From Balamuthia mandrillaris (Eukaryota > Discosea > Longamoebia > Balamuthiidae): a DNA stretch of 64,000 nt. Position numbers and translations under genes: made by a program. The stretch lies in NCBI GenBank assembly GCA_031835245.1, contig JAVKOQ010000015.1, positions 1 to 64,000 of the forward strand, in the 5' to 3' direction. A model generated the notes under the pieces. That model saw only the letters and a list, made by a program, of their open reading frames with translations. It had not been told where the DNA came from and ran no database searches. Below, one piece after another: positions 28,805 to 41,903 of the stretch; position 1 is the stretch's first letter; each line of letters opens with the position of its first letter.

Positions 28805-29168
28805 AAGCTGCGCTCACTTCGTGGCCAGTTTGGGTTAAGTGCCTCCTCAGGTGGTGAGCTGAGGGGTGCAAGTTTCTAGATAGATCTTTTGTGATCTTTT
28901 ATGATCTTTGCGCCACCTTAACACCTTCACTGCCCAATTTCTTCTCGTGTGTCGACTTTTTTTTTTATAAATTCAACCAATGGCTAGCGGCTCTGGTTCG
29001 GCTAAAGGAACCCTTTCTTATCACAAAAAAAAATTGCTTTTCTCTGCTTTTTTTCTTTGTTTAGAGCAGAGCCGCGCAGAAACTAAAGCCCTCGACTGCG
29101 GTTGTAGCAACGGTAGTGGCGCATAATCGCTAAACTCGTCTGCTCAAGCAGGAAAGACAAGCGCTTGA
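28241..29168. other. Divergent intergenic region
   Basis: Lies between the minus-strand aminotransferase and the plus-strand giant repeat protein, so it probably holds both promoters. It contains GAT-rich DNA (28428-28460), a (CT)n run (28767-28799) and T-rich stretches (28960-29060). A 98-codon plus-strand frame at 28405-28701 has no recognisable domain and was not accepted. Confidence 0.6.
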
Positions 29169-32100
29169 ATGAAGCGGAACAAACCCGGAATGTGGGGTTT
29201 GTTGCTAATTTTTCTAGTTGGTTTGGCGCATGGTATGTAAACTCTAAAGCATCTTGTTTGAAACTACCAAAGCATCTTGTTTCCTCCTAACAACGTTTTT
29301 GTCTTCCACCCTCGCTTTTAGGTCAACAACCAGAATGCGAAAATGATGAATTCGTAGTACTGTATGATGGCAATCCAGTCTTCACTATAGACCCCACAGG
29401 GGAGGCAACCTTTTTAGGGGGCGTTTCTGTGGCGAAAAGTCTGACTGTCGCCGAAGACTTGAACATAAACCAAAATATCAACGTGATAGGGGAGGCCTTT
29501 TTCAATGATCTTACCGTATATGGATTTCTCAGTGTTGGACAATCCATTGAAGTCTATGAACGGCTCTCCGTTGGCGATGATGTCACTGTAGGCAACGATC
29601 TTACTGTGCTTGAGTACTTAACTGTCGGTCATTCTGTGGATATATCTCAAGATCTTAGCGTAGGCGGAGATACTACCTTAAATGATCTCACCGTCAACGG
29701 GTACTTGTCTGTGGGGCTATCCGCAGATATCTCCCTAGACCTGAGTGTTGGAGGCGGTGTCTCCATCGAAGGGGACACCACCATGACCAGGACCTCACCG
29801 TGGGAGGAGATAACTCCGTGGAAGGGGACGCCACCGTCGATGGCCATTTGTCTGTTGGGTTTTCAGCTGATATCGCCCAGGACCTCAACGTGGGAGGGGA
29901 CACATCCATCGAGGGTGACGCCACCATTGATCAGAACCTCACTGTGGGAGGGGATGCTTCCATCGAGGGAGATGCCACTGTGGATCAGAACCTTACCGTG
30001 GGAGGGGATGCTTCCATCGAAGGAGATGCCACTGTGGATCAGAACCTCACCGTGGAAGGGGATGCTTCCATCGAGGGAGATGCCACTGTGGACCAAGATT
30101 TGACAGTGGGAGGGGATGCCTCTGTGGAAGGAGACACCACCATCGATGGCCACTTGTCTGTTGGCCTTTCAGCTGACATTGCTCAGGACCTCCATGTGGG
30201 AGGGGACACCTCCATCGAGGGTGACGCCACCGTGGATCAGAACCTCACCGTGGGTGGCGATGCCTCCATCGAGGGAGATGCCACTGTTGATCAAGACCTC
30301 ACCGTGGGAGGGGATGCTTCCATCGAAGGTGATGCCACAGTAGACCAGGACCTCACCGTGGAAGGAGACGCTTCCGTGGAAGGAGACACGACCATCGATG
30401 GTCACTTGTCTGTTGGCTTGTCTGCTGACATCGCCCAGGACCTCCATGTGGGCGGAGACACCTCCATCGAAGGCGACACCACCGTGGATCAGAACCTCAC
30501 TGTGGGAGGGGACGCTTCCATCGAGGGAGATGCCACCATTGATCAGAACCTTACCGTGGGTGGCGATGCCTCCATCGAAGGAGATGCCACCGTGGATCAG
30601 AACCTCACTGTGGGAGGGGATGCCTCCATCGAGGGAGACGCCACTGTGGATCAGAACCTTACCGTAGGAGGGGATGCCTCCATCGAAGGAGACGCCACTG
30701 TGGATCAGAACCTTACCGTGGGAGGGGATGCTTCCATCGAAGGTGATGCCACTGTAGACCAGGACCTCACCGTGGAAGGGGATGCTTCCGTGGAAGGGGA
30801 CACCACCATCGATGGTCACCTGTCTGTTGGCTTGTCTGCTGACGTTTCTCAAGACCTCCATGTGGGAGGTGATACTTCTATCGAGGGCGACGCCACCGTG
30901 GATCAGAACCTTACCGTGGGAGGGGATGCTTCCATCGAAGGTGATGCCACTGTAGACCAGGACCTCACCGTGGAAGGAGACGCTTCCGTGGAAGGGGACA
31001 CCACCATCGATGGTCACCTGTCCGTTGGTCTTTCAGCTGACATTGCTCAGGACCTCCATGTGGGCGGGGACACCTCCATCGAGGGTGACGCTACCGTGGA
31101 CCAGGATCTCACTGTGGGAGGGGATGCCTCCATCGAGGGAGATGCCACCGTGGACGAGGACCTGTTTGTGGGAGGAGAGGCAACCATCACGGGAGACACC
31201 ACCATTGAAGGCTACTTGTCTGTTGGCCTCTCTGCTGACATTGCTGACGATCTCACCGTGGGCGGCGATACTTCCATCGAAGGAGATGCCACTGTGGATC
31301 AGAACCTCACCGTGGGCGGGGATGCTTCCATCGAAGGAGATGCCACCGTGGATCAGAACCTTACCGTGGGCGGCGATACTTCCATCGAAGGTGACGCCAC
31401 TGTGGATCAGACCTCACCGTGAGGGGATGCCTCTGTGGAAGGAGACACCACCATAGATGGTCACCGTTGGTCTTTCAGCTGACATTGCTCAGGACCTCCA
31501 TGTGGGACACTTCCATCGAAGGAGATGCCACTGTCGATCAGAACCTCACTGTGGGAGGCGATACCTCCATTGAGGGAGATGCCACTGTGGACCAGAACCT
31601 CACTGTGGGTGGAGATGCTTCCATCGAAGGAGACACCACCGTGGACCAAGATTTGACAGTGGGAGGGGATGCCTCTGTGGAAGGGGACACCACCATCGAT
31701 GGTCACTTGTCTGTTGGCTTGTCTGCTGACATCGCCCAGGACCTCCATGTGGGCGGAGACACCTCCATCGAGGGAGACGCCACTGTGGATCAGAACCTTA
31801 CCGTAGGAGGGGATGCCTCCATCGAAGGAGATGCCACTGTTGATCAGGACCTCACCGTGGGAGGGGATGCCTCTGTGGAAGGGGACACGACTATCGATGG
31901 TCACCTGTCTGTTGGCTTGTCTGCTGACGTTTCTCAAGACCTCCATGTGGGAGGTGATACTTCTATCGAGGGCGACGCCACCGTGGATCAGAACCTTACC
32001 GTGGGAGGGGATGCTTCCATCGAAGGTGATGCCACTGTAGACCAGGACCTCACCGTGGAAGGAGACGCTTCCGTGGAAGGGGACACCACCATCGATGGTC

Positions 32101-35100
32101 ACCTGTCCGTTGGTCTTTCAGCTGACATTGCTCAGGACCTCCATGTGGGCGGGGACACCTCCATCGAGGGTGACGCTACCGTGGACCAGGATCTCACTGT
32201 GGGAGGGGATGCCTCCATCGAGGGAGATGCCACCGTGGACGAGGACCTGTTTGTGGGAGGAGAGGCAACCATCACGGGAGACACCACCATTGAAGGCTAC
32301 TTGTCTGTTGGCCTCTCTGCTGACATTGCTGACGATCTCACCGTGGGCGGCGATACTTCCATCGAAGGTGACGCCACTGTGGATCAGAACCTCACCGTGG
32401 GAGGGGATGCCTCCATCGAAGGGGACACCACCATCGACCAGGACCTCACCGTGGGAGGGGATGCTTCCATCGAAGGAGACACCACCATCGATGGTCACTT
32501 GTCTGTTGGCTTGTCTGCTGACGTTTCTCAAGACCTCCATGTGGGCGGAGACACCTCCATCGAGGGCGACACCACCGTGGATCAGAACCTCACTGTGGGA
32601 GGGGACGCTTCCATCGTGGGAGATGCCACCATTGATCAGAACCTTACCGTGGGTGGCGATGCCTCCATCGAAGGAGATGCCACAGTTGACCAGGACCTCA
32701 CCGTGGGAGGAGACGCTTCCGTGGAAGGAGACACGACCATCGATGGCCACCTGTCTGTTGGCTTGTCTGCTGACATCGCCCAGGACCTCCATGTAGGCGG
32801 CGATACTTCCATCGAAGGCGACACCACCGTGGATCAGAACCTCACTGTGGGTGGCGATGCTTCCATCGAGGGAGATACCACCATTGATCAGAACCTCACC
32901 GTGGGAGGGGATGCCTCCATCGAAGGAGATGCCACTGTAGACCAGGACCTCACCGTGGAAGGAGACGCTTCCGTGGAAGGGGACACCACCATCGATGGTC
33001 ACCTGTCTGTTGGCTTGTCTGCTGACGTTTCTCAAGACCTCCATGTGGGCGGGGACACCTCCATCGAAGGAGATGCCACTGTGGATCAAGACCTCACGGT
33101 GGGAGGGGACGCTTCCATTGAGGGAGATGCCACCGTGGACGAGGACCTGTTTGTGGGGGGAGAGGTAACCGTTGAGGGAGACACCACCATTGAAGGCTAC
33201 TTGTCTGTTGGCCTCTCTGCTGACATTGCTGACGATCTCACCGTGGGCGGCGATACTTCCATCGAAGGAGATGCCACTGTGGATCAGAACCTCACCGTGG
33301 GTGGCGATGCCTCCATCGAGGGAGATGCCACTGTGGACCAGAACCTCACTGTGGGTGGAGATGCTTCCATCGAAGGAGACGCCACCGTGGACCAAGAGTT
33401 GACAGTGGGCGGGGATGCCTCTGTTGAAGGGGACACCACCATCGATGGCCACCTGTCTGTTGGCCTTTCAGCTGACATTGCTCAGGACCTCCATGTGGGC
33501 GGAGACACTTCCATCGAAGGAGATGCCACTGTCGATCAGAACCTCACCGTGGGAGGGGATGCCTCCATCGAAGGCGACACCACCGTGGATCAGAACCTCA
33601 CGGTGGGAGGGGATGCTTCCATTGAGGGAGATGCCACTGTGGATCAGAACCTTACCGTGGGTGGCGATGCCTCCATCGAAGGTGATGCCACAGTAGACCA
33701 GGACCTCACCGTGGAAGGAGACGCTTCCGTGGAAGGAGACACAACCATCGATGGTCACCTGTCTGTTGGCTTGTCTGCTGACATTGCCCAGGACCTCCAT
33801 GTGGGAGGGGACACCTCCATCGAAGGAGACGCCACTGTGGATCAGAACCTCACTGTTGGTGGCGATGCCTCCATCGTAGGAGATGCCACTGTGGATCAGA
33901 ACCTCACCGTGGGAGGGGATGCTTCCATCGAGGGAGACACCACTGTGGATCTGGACCTCACCGTGGGAGGGGATGCCTCTGTGGAAGGAGACACCACCAT
34001 AGATGGTCACCTGTCTGTTGGTCTTTCAGCTGACATTGCTCAGGACCTCCATGTGGGCGGGGATACTTCCATCGAAGGAGATGCCACTGTCGATCAGAAC
34101 CTCACTGTGGGAGGCGATACCTCCATTGAGGGAGATGCCACTGTGGACCAGAACCTCACTGTGGGTGGAGATGCTTCCATCGAAGGAGACACCACCGTGG
34201 ACCAAGATTTGACAGTGGGAGGGGATGCCTCTGTGGAAGGGGACACCACCATCGATGGTCACTTGTCTGTTGGCTTGTCTGCTGACATCGCCCAGGACCT
34301 CCATGTGGGCGGAGACACCTCCATCGAGGGAGACGCCACTGTGGATCAGAACCTTACCGTAGGAGGGGATGCCTCCATCGAAGGAGATGCCACTGTTGAT
34401 CAGGACCTCACCGTGGGAGGGGATGCCTCTGTGGAAGGGGACACGACTATCGATGGTCACCTGTCTGTTGGCTTGTCTGCTGACGTTTCTCAAGACCTCC
34501 ATGTGGGAGGTGATACTTCTATCGAGGGCGACGCCACCGTGGATCAGAACCTTACCGTGGGAGGGGATGCTTCCATCGAAGGTGATGCCACTGTAGACCA
34601 GGACCTCACCGTGGAAGGAGACGCTTCCGTGGAAGGGGACACCACCATCGATGGTCACCTGTCCGTTGGTCTTTCAGCTGACATTGCTCAGGACCTCCAT
34701 GTGGGCGGGGACACCTCCATCGAGGGTGACGCTACCGTGGACCAGGATCTCACTGTGGGAGGGGATGCCTCCATCGAGGGAGATGCCACCGTGGACGAGG
34801 ACCTGTTTGTGGGAGGAGAGGCAACCATCACGGGAGACACCACCATTGAAGGCTACTTGTCTGTTGGCCTCTCTGCTGACATTGCTGACGATCTCACCGT
34901 GGGCGGCGATACTTCCATCGAAGGAGATGCCACTGTGGATCAGAACCTCACTGTGGGCGGGGATGCTTCCATCGAAGGAGATGCCACCGTTGATCAGAAC
35001 CTCACCGTGGGTGGAGATGCCACCGTTGATCAAGAGTTGACAGTGGGCGGGGATGCCTCTGTAGAAGGAGACACGACCATCGATGGTCACCTGTCTGTTG

Positions 35101-38100
35101 GCTTGTCTGCTGACATCGCCCAGGACCTTCATGTGGGCGGAGACACCTCCATCGAGGGCGACACCACCGTGGATCAGAACCTCACTGTGGGTGGCGATGC
35201 TTCCATCGAGGGAGATACCACCATTGATCAGAACCTTACCGTGGGAGGGGATGCCTCCATCGAAGGAGATGCCACTGTAGACCAGGACCTCACCGTGGAA
35301 GGAGACGCTTCCGTGGAAGGGGACACGACCATTGATGGTCACCTGTCTGTTGGCTTGTCTGCTGACGTTTCTCAAGACCTCCATGTGGGCGGGGATGCTT
35401 CCATCGAGGGAGATGCCACTGTGGATCAAGACCTCACGGTGGGCGGGGACGCTTCCATCGAAGGAGATGCCACCGTGGACGAGGACCTGTTTGTGGGAGG
35501 AGAGGCAACCATCACGGGAGACACCACCATTGAAGGCTACTTGTCTGTTGGCCTCTCTGCTGACATTGCTGACGATCTCACCGTGGGCGGCGATACTTCC
35601 ATCGAAGGAGATGCCACTGTGGATCAGAACCTCACCGTGGGAGGGGATGCTTCCATCGAGGGAGATACCACCGTGGATCAGAACCTTACTGTGGGTGGAG
35701 ATGCTTCCATCGAAGGAGACGCCACTGTGGATCAACACCTTACCGTGGGCGGGGATGCTTCCATCGAAGGAGATGCCACTGTTGATCAGGACTTCACCGT
35801 GGGAGGGGATGCCTCTGTGGAAGGAGACACCACCATAGATGGTCACCTGTCTGTTGGCTTGTCTGCTGACGTTTCTCAAGACCTCCATGTGGGAGGTGAT
35901 ACTTCTATCGAGGGCGACGCCACCGTGGATCAGAACCTCACTGTGGGTGGCGATGCTTCCATCGAAGGTGATGCCACTGTAGACCAGGACCTCACCGTGG
36001 AAGGAGACGCTTCCGTGGAAGGGGACACCACCATCGATGGTCACCTGTCCGTTGGTCTTTCAGCTGACATTGCTCAGGACCTCCATGTGGCGGGGACACC
36101 TCCATCGAGGGTGACGCTACCGTGGACCAGGACCTCACGGTGGGAGGGGATGCCTCCATCGAGGGAGATGCCACCGTGGACGAGGACCTGTTTGTGGGAG
36201 GAGAGGCAACCATCACGGGAGACACCACCATTGAAGGCTACTTGTCTGTTGGCCTCTCTGCTGACATTGCTGACGATCTCACCGTGGGCGGCGATACTTC
36301 CATCGAAGGAGACACCACCGTGGATCAGAACCTCACCGTGGGTGGGGACGCTTCCGTCGAGGGAGATGCCACCGTGGATCAGAACCTCACCGTGGGTGGA
36401 GATACTTCCATCCAAGGAGACGCCACTGTGGACCTAGACCTCACCGTGGGTGGCGATGCGTCCGTGGAAGGAGACACCACAGTTGATGGCCATTTATCTG
36501 TTGGTCTTTCTGCTGACATCTCTCAAGACCTCCATGTGGGCGGAGACACTTCCATCGAAGGAGATGCCACTGTGGATCAGAACCTCACTGTGGGAGGCGA
36601 TACCTCCATTGAGGGAGATGCCACTGTGGACCAGAACCTCACTGTGGGTGGAGATGCTTCCATCGAAGGAGACACCACCGTGGACCAAGATTTGACAGTG
36701 GGCGGGGATGCTTCCATCGAAGGAGATGCCACCATTGACCAGGACCTCACCGTGGGAGGGGATGCCTCTGTAGAAGGGGACACGACCATTGATGGCCACC
36801 TGTCTGTTGGCTTGTCTGCTGACATCGCCCAGGACCTCCATGTGGGCGGGGATGCTTCCATCGAAGGAGATGCCACCGTGGACCAAGACCTCACTGTGGG
36901 AGGGGATGCTTCCATCGAGGGAGATGCCACTGTGGACGAGGACCTGTTTGTGGGAGGAGAGGCAACCATCATGGGAGACACCACCATTGAAGGCTACTTG
37001 TCTGTTGGCCTCTCTGCTGACATTGCTGACGATCTCACTGTGGGTGGCGATACTTCCATCGAGGGAGATGCCACTGTGGATCTGGACCTCACCGTGGGAG
37101 GGGATGCCTCCATCGAGGGAGACGCCACTGTGGACCAGAACCTCACTGTGGGAGGGGATGCTTCCATCGAGGAGATGCCACTGTGGATCAGAACCTCACT
37201 GTGGGAGGGGATGCTTCCATCGAGGGAGATGCCACTGTGGATCTGGACCTCACCGTGGGAGGGGATGCCTCTGTGGAAGGAGACACCACCATAGATGGTC
37301 ACCTGTCTGTTGGTCTTTCAGCTGACATTGCTCAGGACCTCCATGTGGGAGGGGACACCTCCATTGAGGGAGATGCCACCGTGGATCAGAACCTCACCGT
37401 GGGAGGGGATGCCTCCATCGAGGGAGATGCCACTGTGGATCTGGACCTCACTGTGGGAGGGGATGCCTCTGTGGAAGGAGACACGACCATTGATGGTCAC
37501 CTGTCTGTTGGCTTGTCTGCTGACATCGCCCAGGACCTTTATGTGGGAGGGGACACCTCCATCGAGGGCGACACCACCGTGGACCAGGACCTCACGGTGG
37601 GAGGGGATGCTTCCATTGAGGGAGATGCCACCGTGGACGAGGACCTGTTTGTGGGGGGAGAGGTAACTGTTGAGGGAGACACCACCATTGAAGGCTACTT
37701 GTCTGTTGGCCTCTCTGCTGACATTGCTGACGATCTCACCGTGGGCGGCGATACTTCCATCGAGGGAGATGCCACTGTGGATCTGGACCTCACTGTGGGA
37801 GGGGATGCCTCTGTGGAAGGGGACACCACCATAGATGGTCACCTGTCCGTTGGTCTTTCAGCTGACATTGCTCAGGACCTCCATGTGGGAGGGGACACCT
37901 CCATTGAGGAGATGCCACCGTGGATCAGAACCTCACTGTGGGAGGGGATGCTTCCATTGAGGGAGACGCCACTGTGGATCTGGACCTCACCGTGGGAGGG
38001 GATGCCTCTGTGGAAGGAGACACCACCATAGATGGTCACCTGTCCGTTGGTCTTTCAGCTGACATTGCTCAGGACCTCCATGTGGGAGGGGACACCTCCA

Positions 38101-41100
38101 TGAGGGAGATGCCACCGTGGATCAGAACCTCACCGTGGGAGGGGATGCCTCCATCGAGGGAGATGCCACTGTGGATCTGGACCTCACTGTGGGAGGGGAT
38201 GCCTCTGTGGAAGGAGACACGACCATCGATGGTCACCTGTCTGTTGGCTTGTCTGCTGACATCGCCCAGGACCTTTATGTGGGAGGGGACACCTCCATTG
38301 AGGGCGACACCACCGTGGACCAGGACCTCACGGTGGGAGGGGATGCTTCCATTGAGGGAGATGCCACCGTGGACGAGGACCTGTTTGTGGGGGAGAGGTA
38401 ACCGTCGAGGGAGACACCACCATTGAAGGCTACTTGTCTGTTGGCCTCTCTGCTGACATTGCTGACGATCTCACTGTGGGCGGCGATACTTCCATCGAGG
38501 GAGATGCCACTGTGGATCTGGACCTCACTGTGGGAGGGGATGCCTCTGTGGAAGGAGACACCACCATAGATGGTCACCTGTCTGTTGGTCTTTCAGCTGA
38601 CATTGCTCAGGACCTCCATGTGGGAGGTGACACCTCCATTGAGGGAGATGCCACCGTGGATCAGAACCTCACTGTGGAGGGGATGCTTCCATTGAGGGAG
38701 ACGCCACTGTGGATCTGGACCTCACCGTGGGAGGGGATGCCTCTGTGGAAGGAGACACCACCATAGATGGTCACCTGTCCGTTGGTCTTTCAGCTGACAT
38801 TGCTCAGGACCTCCATGTGGGAGGGGACACCTCCATTGAGGGAGATGCCACCGTGGATCAGAACCTCACCGTGGGAGGGGATGCCTCCATCGAGGGAGAT
38901 GCCACTGTGGATCTGGACCTCACTGTGGGAGGGGATGCCTCTGTGGAAGGAGACACGACCATCGATGGTCACCTGTCTGTTGGCTTGTCTGCTGACATCG
39001 CCCAGGACCTTTATGTGGGAGGGGACACCTCCATCGAGGGCGACACCACCGTGGACCAGGACCTCACGGTGGGAGGGGATGCTTCCATTGAGGGAGATGC
39101 CACCGTGGACGAGGACCTGTTTGTGGGGGGAGAGGTAACCGTCGAGGGAGACACCACCATTGAAGGCTACTTGTCTGTTGGCCTCTCTGCTGACATTGCT
39201 GACGATCTCACTGTGGGCGGCGATACTTCCATCGAAGGAGATGCCACTGTGGATCTGGACCTCACCGTGGGAGGGGATGCCTCCATCGAGGGAGACGCCA
39301 CTGTGGATCAGAACCTCACCGTGGGAGGGGATGCCTCCATCGAAGGAGATGCCACTGTGGATGTCGATTTCTATGTGGGAGGAGATGCTTCCGTGGAAGG
39401 GGACACCACCATCGACGGCTACTTGTCCGTCGGTCTGTCCGCCAACATTGCTGATGACCTCACTGTGGGAGGAGATGCCTCCATCGAAGGTGACGCCACC
39501 GTGGATGTAGACTTGTCCGTGGGCGGAGACACCTCCATTGAGGGAGACGCCACTGTGGATCAGAACCTCACCGTGGGAGGGGATGCCTCCATCGAAGGAG
39601 ATGCCACTGTGGATGTCGATTTCTATGTGGGAGGAGATGCTTCCGTGGAAGGGGACACCACCATCGACGGCTACTTGTCCGTCGGTCTGTCCGCCAACAT
39701 TGCTGATGACCTCACTGTGGGAGGAGATGCCTCCATTGAAGGTGACGCCACCGTGGATGTAGACTTGTCCGTGGGCGGAGACACCTCCATCGAAGGAGAC
39801 GCCACTGTGGATGTCAATCTCTTTGTGGGAGGAGATGCTTCTGTGGAAGGAGACACCACCATCGACGGCTACTTGTCTGTTGGCTTGTCTGCTGAGATTG
39901 CCCAGGACCTCAGTGTGGGAGGAGATGCCACTATCCAAGGCGACGCCTACATTGCTGATGATGCCACCGTTGCCGTAGACTTTTCAGTTGGCAGGGATGC
40001 AACAATCGACCGCGATTTAACTGTTCGTCGTAATCTTGTCCTGTGTCCAGAGCCTGAGGGTTATTGGGACATGGCTGGCATTGATGATGACTTTGGTAGC
40101 TTTGTTTCTTCTGGAGGAGCTTGTATAGAAGATGGTTGGTATTTTCAGTTTCTTCTATTGTGCTATGTTCTTACCAGTGTCACTCTCTTTCAGAGAACGA
40201 GGGAGCAAGCGGACTCTCGCATTCTTCTACCAGCTCACGTTTCAACGGGACTTGCGATTTTACCATCTCTTCCACCTCATCCACTTTCTATCGGGCATCC
40301 AAAGGAACAATATCCCTGTGGTACAGGGCAAATATTGCAACAACCCCGGTCGTTAGGAATTCACTGACTGACTTTAGTGCTCTTGCCAATCCTACCCCTC
40401 AGGGTTGGGCCTATGGACATAGTTCTTCTTCCATCAACGATTTCCAGCTTTTAACGGATACCCAAACTGGTGATAGGTGGTACATTCCTAATACAGTTTA
40501 TGGACAAAATGTATGGCTTTTTGTGGGTGGAAACATGTTCCACCCTGGAAACCCAGCTGTCGTACCAAAGGCCTGGCCCTCAAGACGGTTTGCCCATTCC
40601 CTCTCCCCTGATTTGGCTGACAATGACTAAGTGCACTTTTTATCCCCTTTCACCCAAATTATTCAGGTGGGAAGTGCAGCAATCTGGATCCCACACAATC
40701 CAGGTGACCACGCAAAAGGGTGACCCTTGCACAAACGGTGATGGTGTATCGGTAGAGATATGGCTTCAATCTGGTGGCGTGCTAACTCGAATGTTACAAC
40801 GTACTATTACTACCGGGACAACGCCCTTCTCCCCAGTAATTGATACCGTGGAGATACCGGCAGCAGTTGGGGACTATATTTACGTCGCTGTGGATCCAAA
40901 GAGTAACCAGTTTTGCGATTATACTATCGTTAACGTTCAGATCACCTACGTTACAGGAACCCCACAGACCATATTCAGCGCTCGGGATGGAGCTGGAGGA
41001 TATCTTAAGTTGTCCGCTGGAGTGGGCACCATTACCTATGAAGTGTCAGACGGTACCCTGACCCCCTTAGAAGCACTAGAGGCAATTCCTTCCCCCACCG

Positions 41101-41405
41101 TCCCTATCGATCTTGGCAACTGGACACATGTTGCCCTTGTGTCCTCTGCTGAAGGAAATACCATGTACATCAACGGCAAGGAAGCCACCTACCTTTATAG
41201 TGGTGCTGGAGGCCCTTCAGCTTCCGCTTTCATGCATGACGTTGTCTACGTATCATCTATCCACGTGGGTTCTGACGGTGCTGGCTCATACTTTGACGGC
41301 CTCATCGATGACTTAGCAATTTGGAAGGTACCCCTTACGGAGGACCAGATAGCTGCAATTGCTTCTGGCGATGTTGAACCCACTGACCTCTGCACTCCTG
41401 TTTAG
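29169..41405 (+). CDS. Giant secreted 18-residue-repeat (beta-solenoid) protein with C-terminal LamG-like domain
   Basis: Exon 1 (29169-29232) gives a signal peptide MKRNKPGMWGLLLIFLVGLA; an intron (29233-29321) leads to a long exon. After a short unique head (QPECENDEFVVLYDGN) come about 190 coils of 18 residues, typically VGGDASIEGDATVDQNLT, mixed with 30-residue units that add VGLSADIAQDLH, to about 40020. The pattern is strict hexads with V/I/L at position 1 and A/L then S/T at positions 5-6. The tail crosses introns 40135-40193 and about 40537-40666 and forms a concanavalin/LamG-like fold (KGTISLWYRAN, GNWTHVALVSSAEGNTMYI, YFDGLIDDLAIWKVPL). Eight -1 frame changes break the frame as given (near 29780, 31391-31517, 36090, 37171, 37908, 38100, 38390 and 38674). 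They look like consensus errors. Expected product about 4,000 residues, extracellular. Confidence 0.85.
29650..40020 (+). repeat. 54-bp coding tandem repeat array with higher-order duplication
   Basis: About 10.4 kb of 54-bp units (sub-period 18 bp). Units differ mainly at third codon positions (GAG/GAA, GAT/GAC, ACC/ACT), leaving the protein repeat almost unchanged. Larger blocks recur: 31520-32366 is essentially identical to 34077-34922, an offset of 2556 bp (142 x 18). The GACGAGGACCTGTTTGTGGG block recurs about every 1-2 kb and marks a higher-order unit. Confidence 0.92.
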
Positions 41406-41903
41406 TTCTTATGTTTTACTGGGTGGCAATTATCCTTTCCTTCTCTCTTTCTTGCAACAAGTCAAAAAAGTAAAGAACTGCTTGTTTTCATGTGTTGTCA
41501 TTTTTTTTCCATGTTTTTTGGGTGGGCCTTAATCTCCACTTTCATCAGTTTTGCCTTCGCCTTCATCTTAGCCTTCGTCTTCTCTTGCTTGTGTTAAAGT
41601 ACAAGAGCTTGAGAAGCAAAACACACCGATAGAATAGTGGGAAGTGATGTTAGAAGAACACTAAAAGATGAAAGAACAATGGTGAAAAGAAGCACGCAAG
41701 CAGCTTACAACATCACCAAAAGAAATGCTAGAACGCGAACACTGTCAGAATAGCACACCTCATCTGCCTTATAGACGACCAATACTTAGAACTGAACAAA
41801 GGAAAAGCCATAAAAGGCACTATTCACTGTAAGAAAAGGGGCTGAACAGACAACATTTCAAAATCTCAACAGTTGACTGTGTCTCGCCTCGGTACATCGC
41901 TAA
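41406..41903. other. Intergenic 3'-3' region
   Basis: The convergent giant-repeat and glycosyltransferase genes end here. T-rich after the LamG stop, then unremarkable sequence with no gene or recognised repeat. Confidence 0.6.

Noticed and set aside
34674-36044. Long antisense frame (456 codons, Gly/His/Val/Leu-rich) and similar minus-strand frames across 29.8-39.9 kb
   Set aside because: They are the reverse reading of the 54-bp repeat. They appear because the repeated codons happen to lack stops on the other strand, and they have no start context, unique parts or family match.
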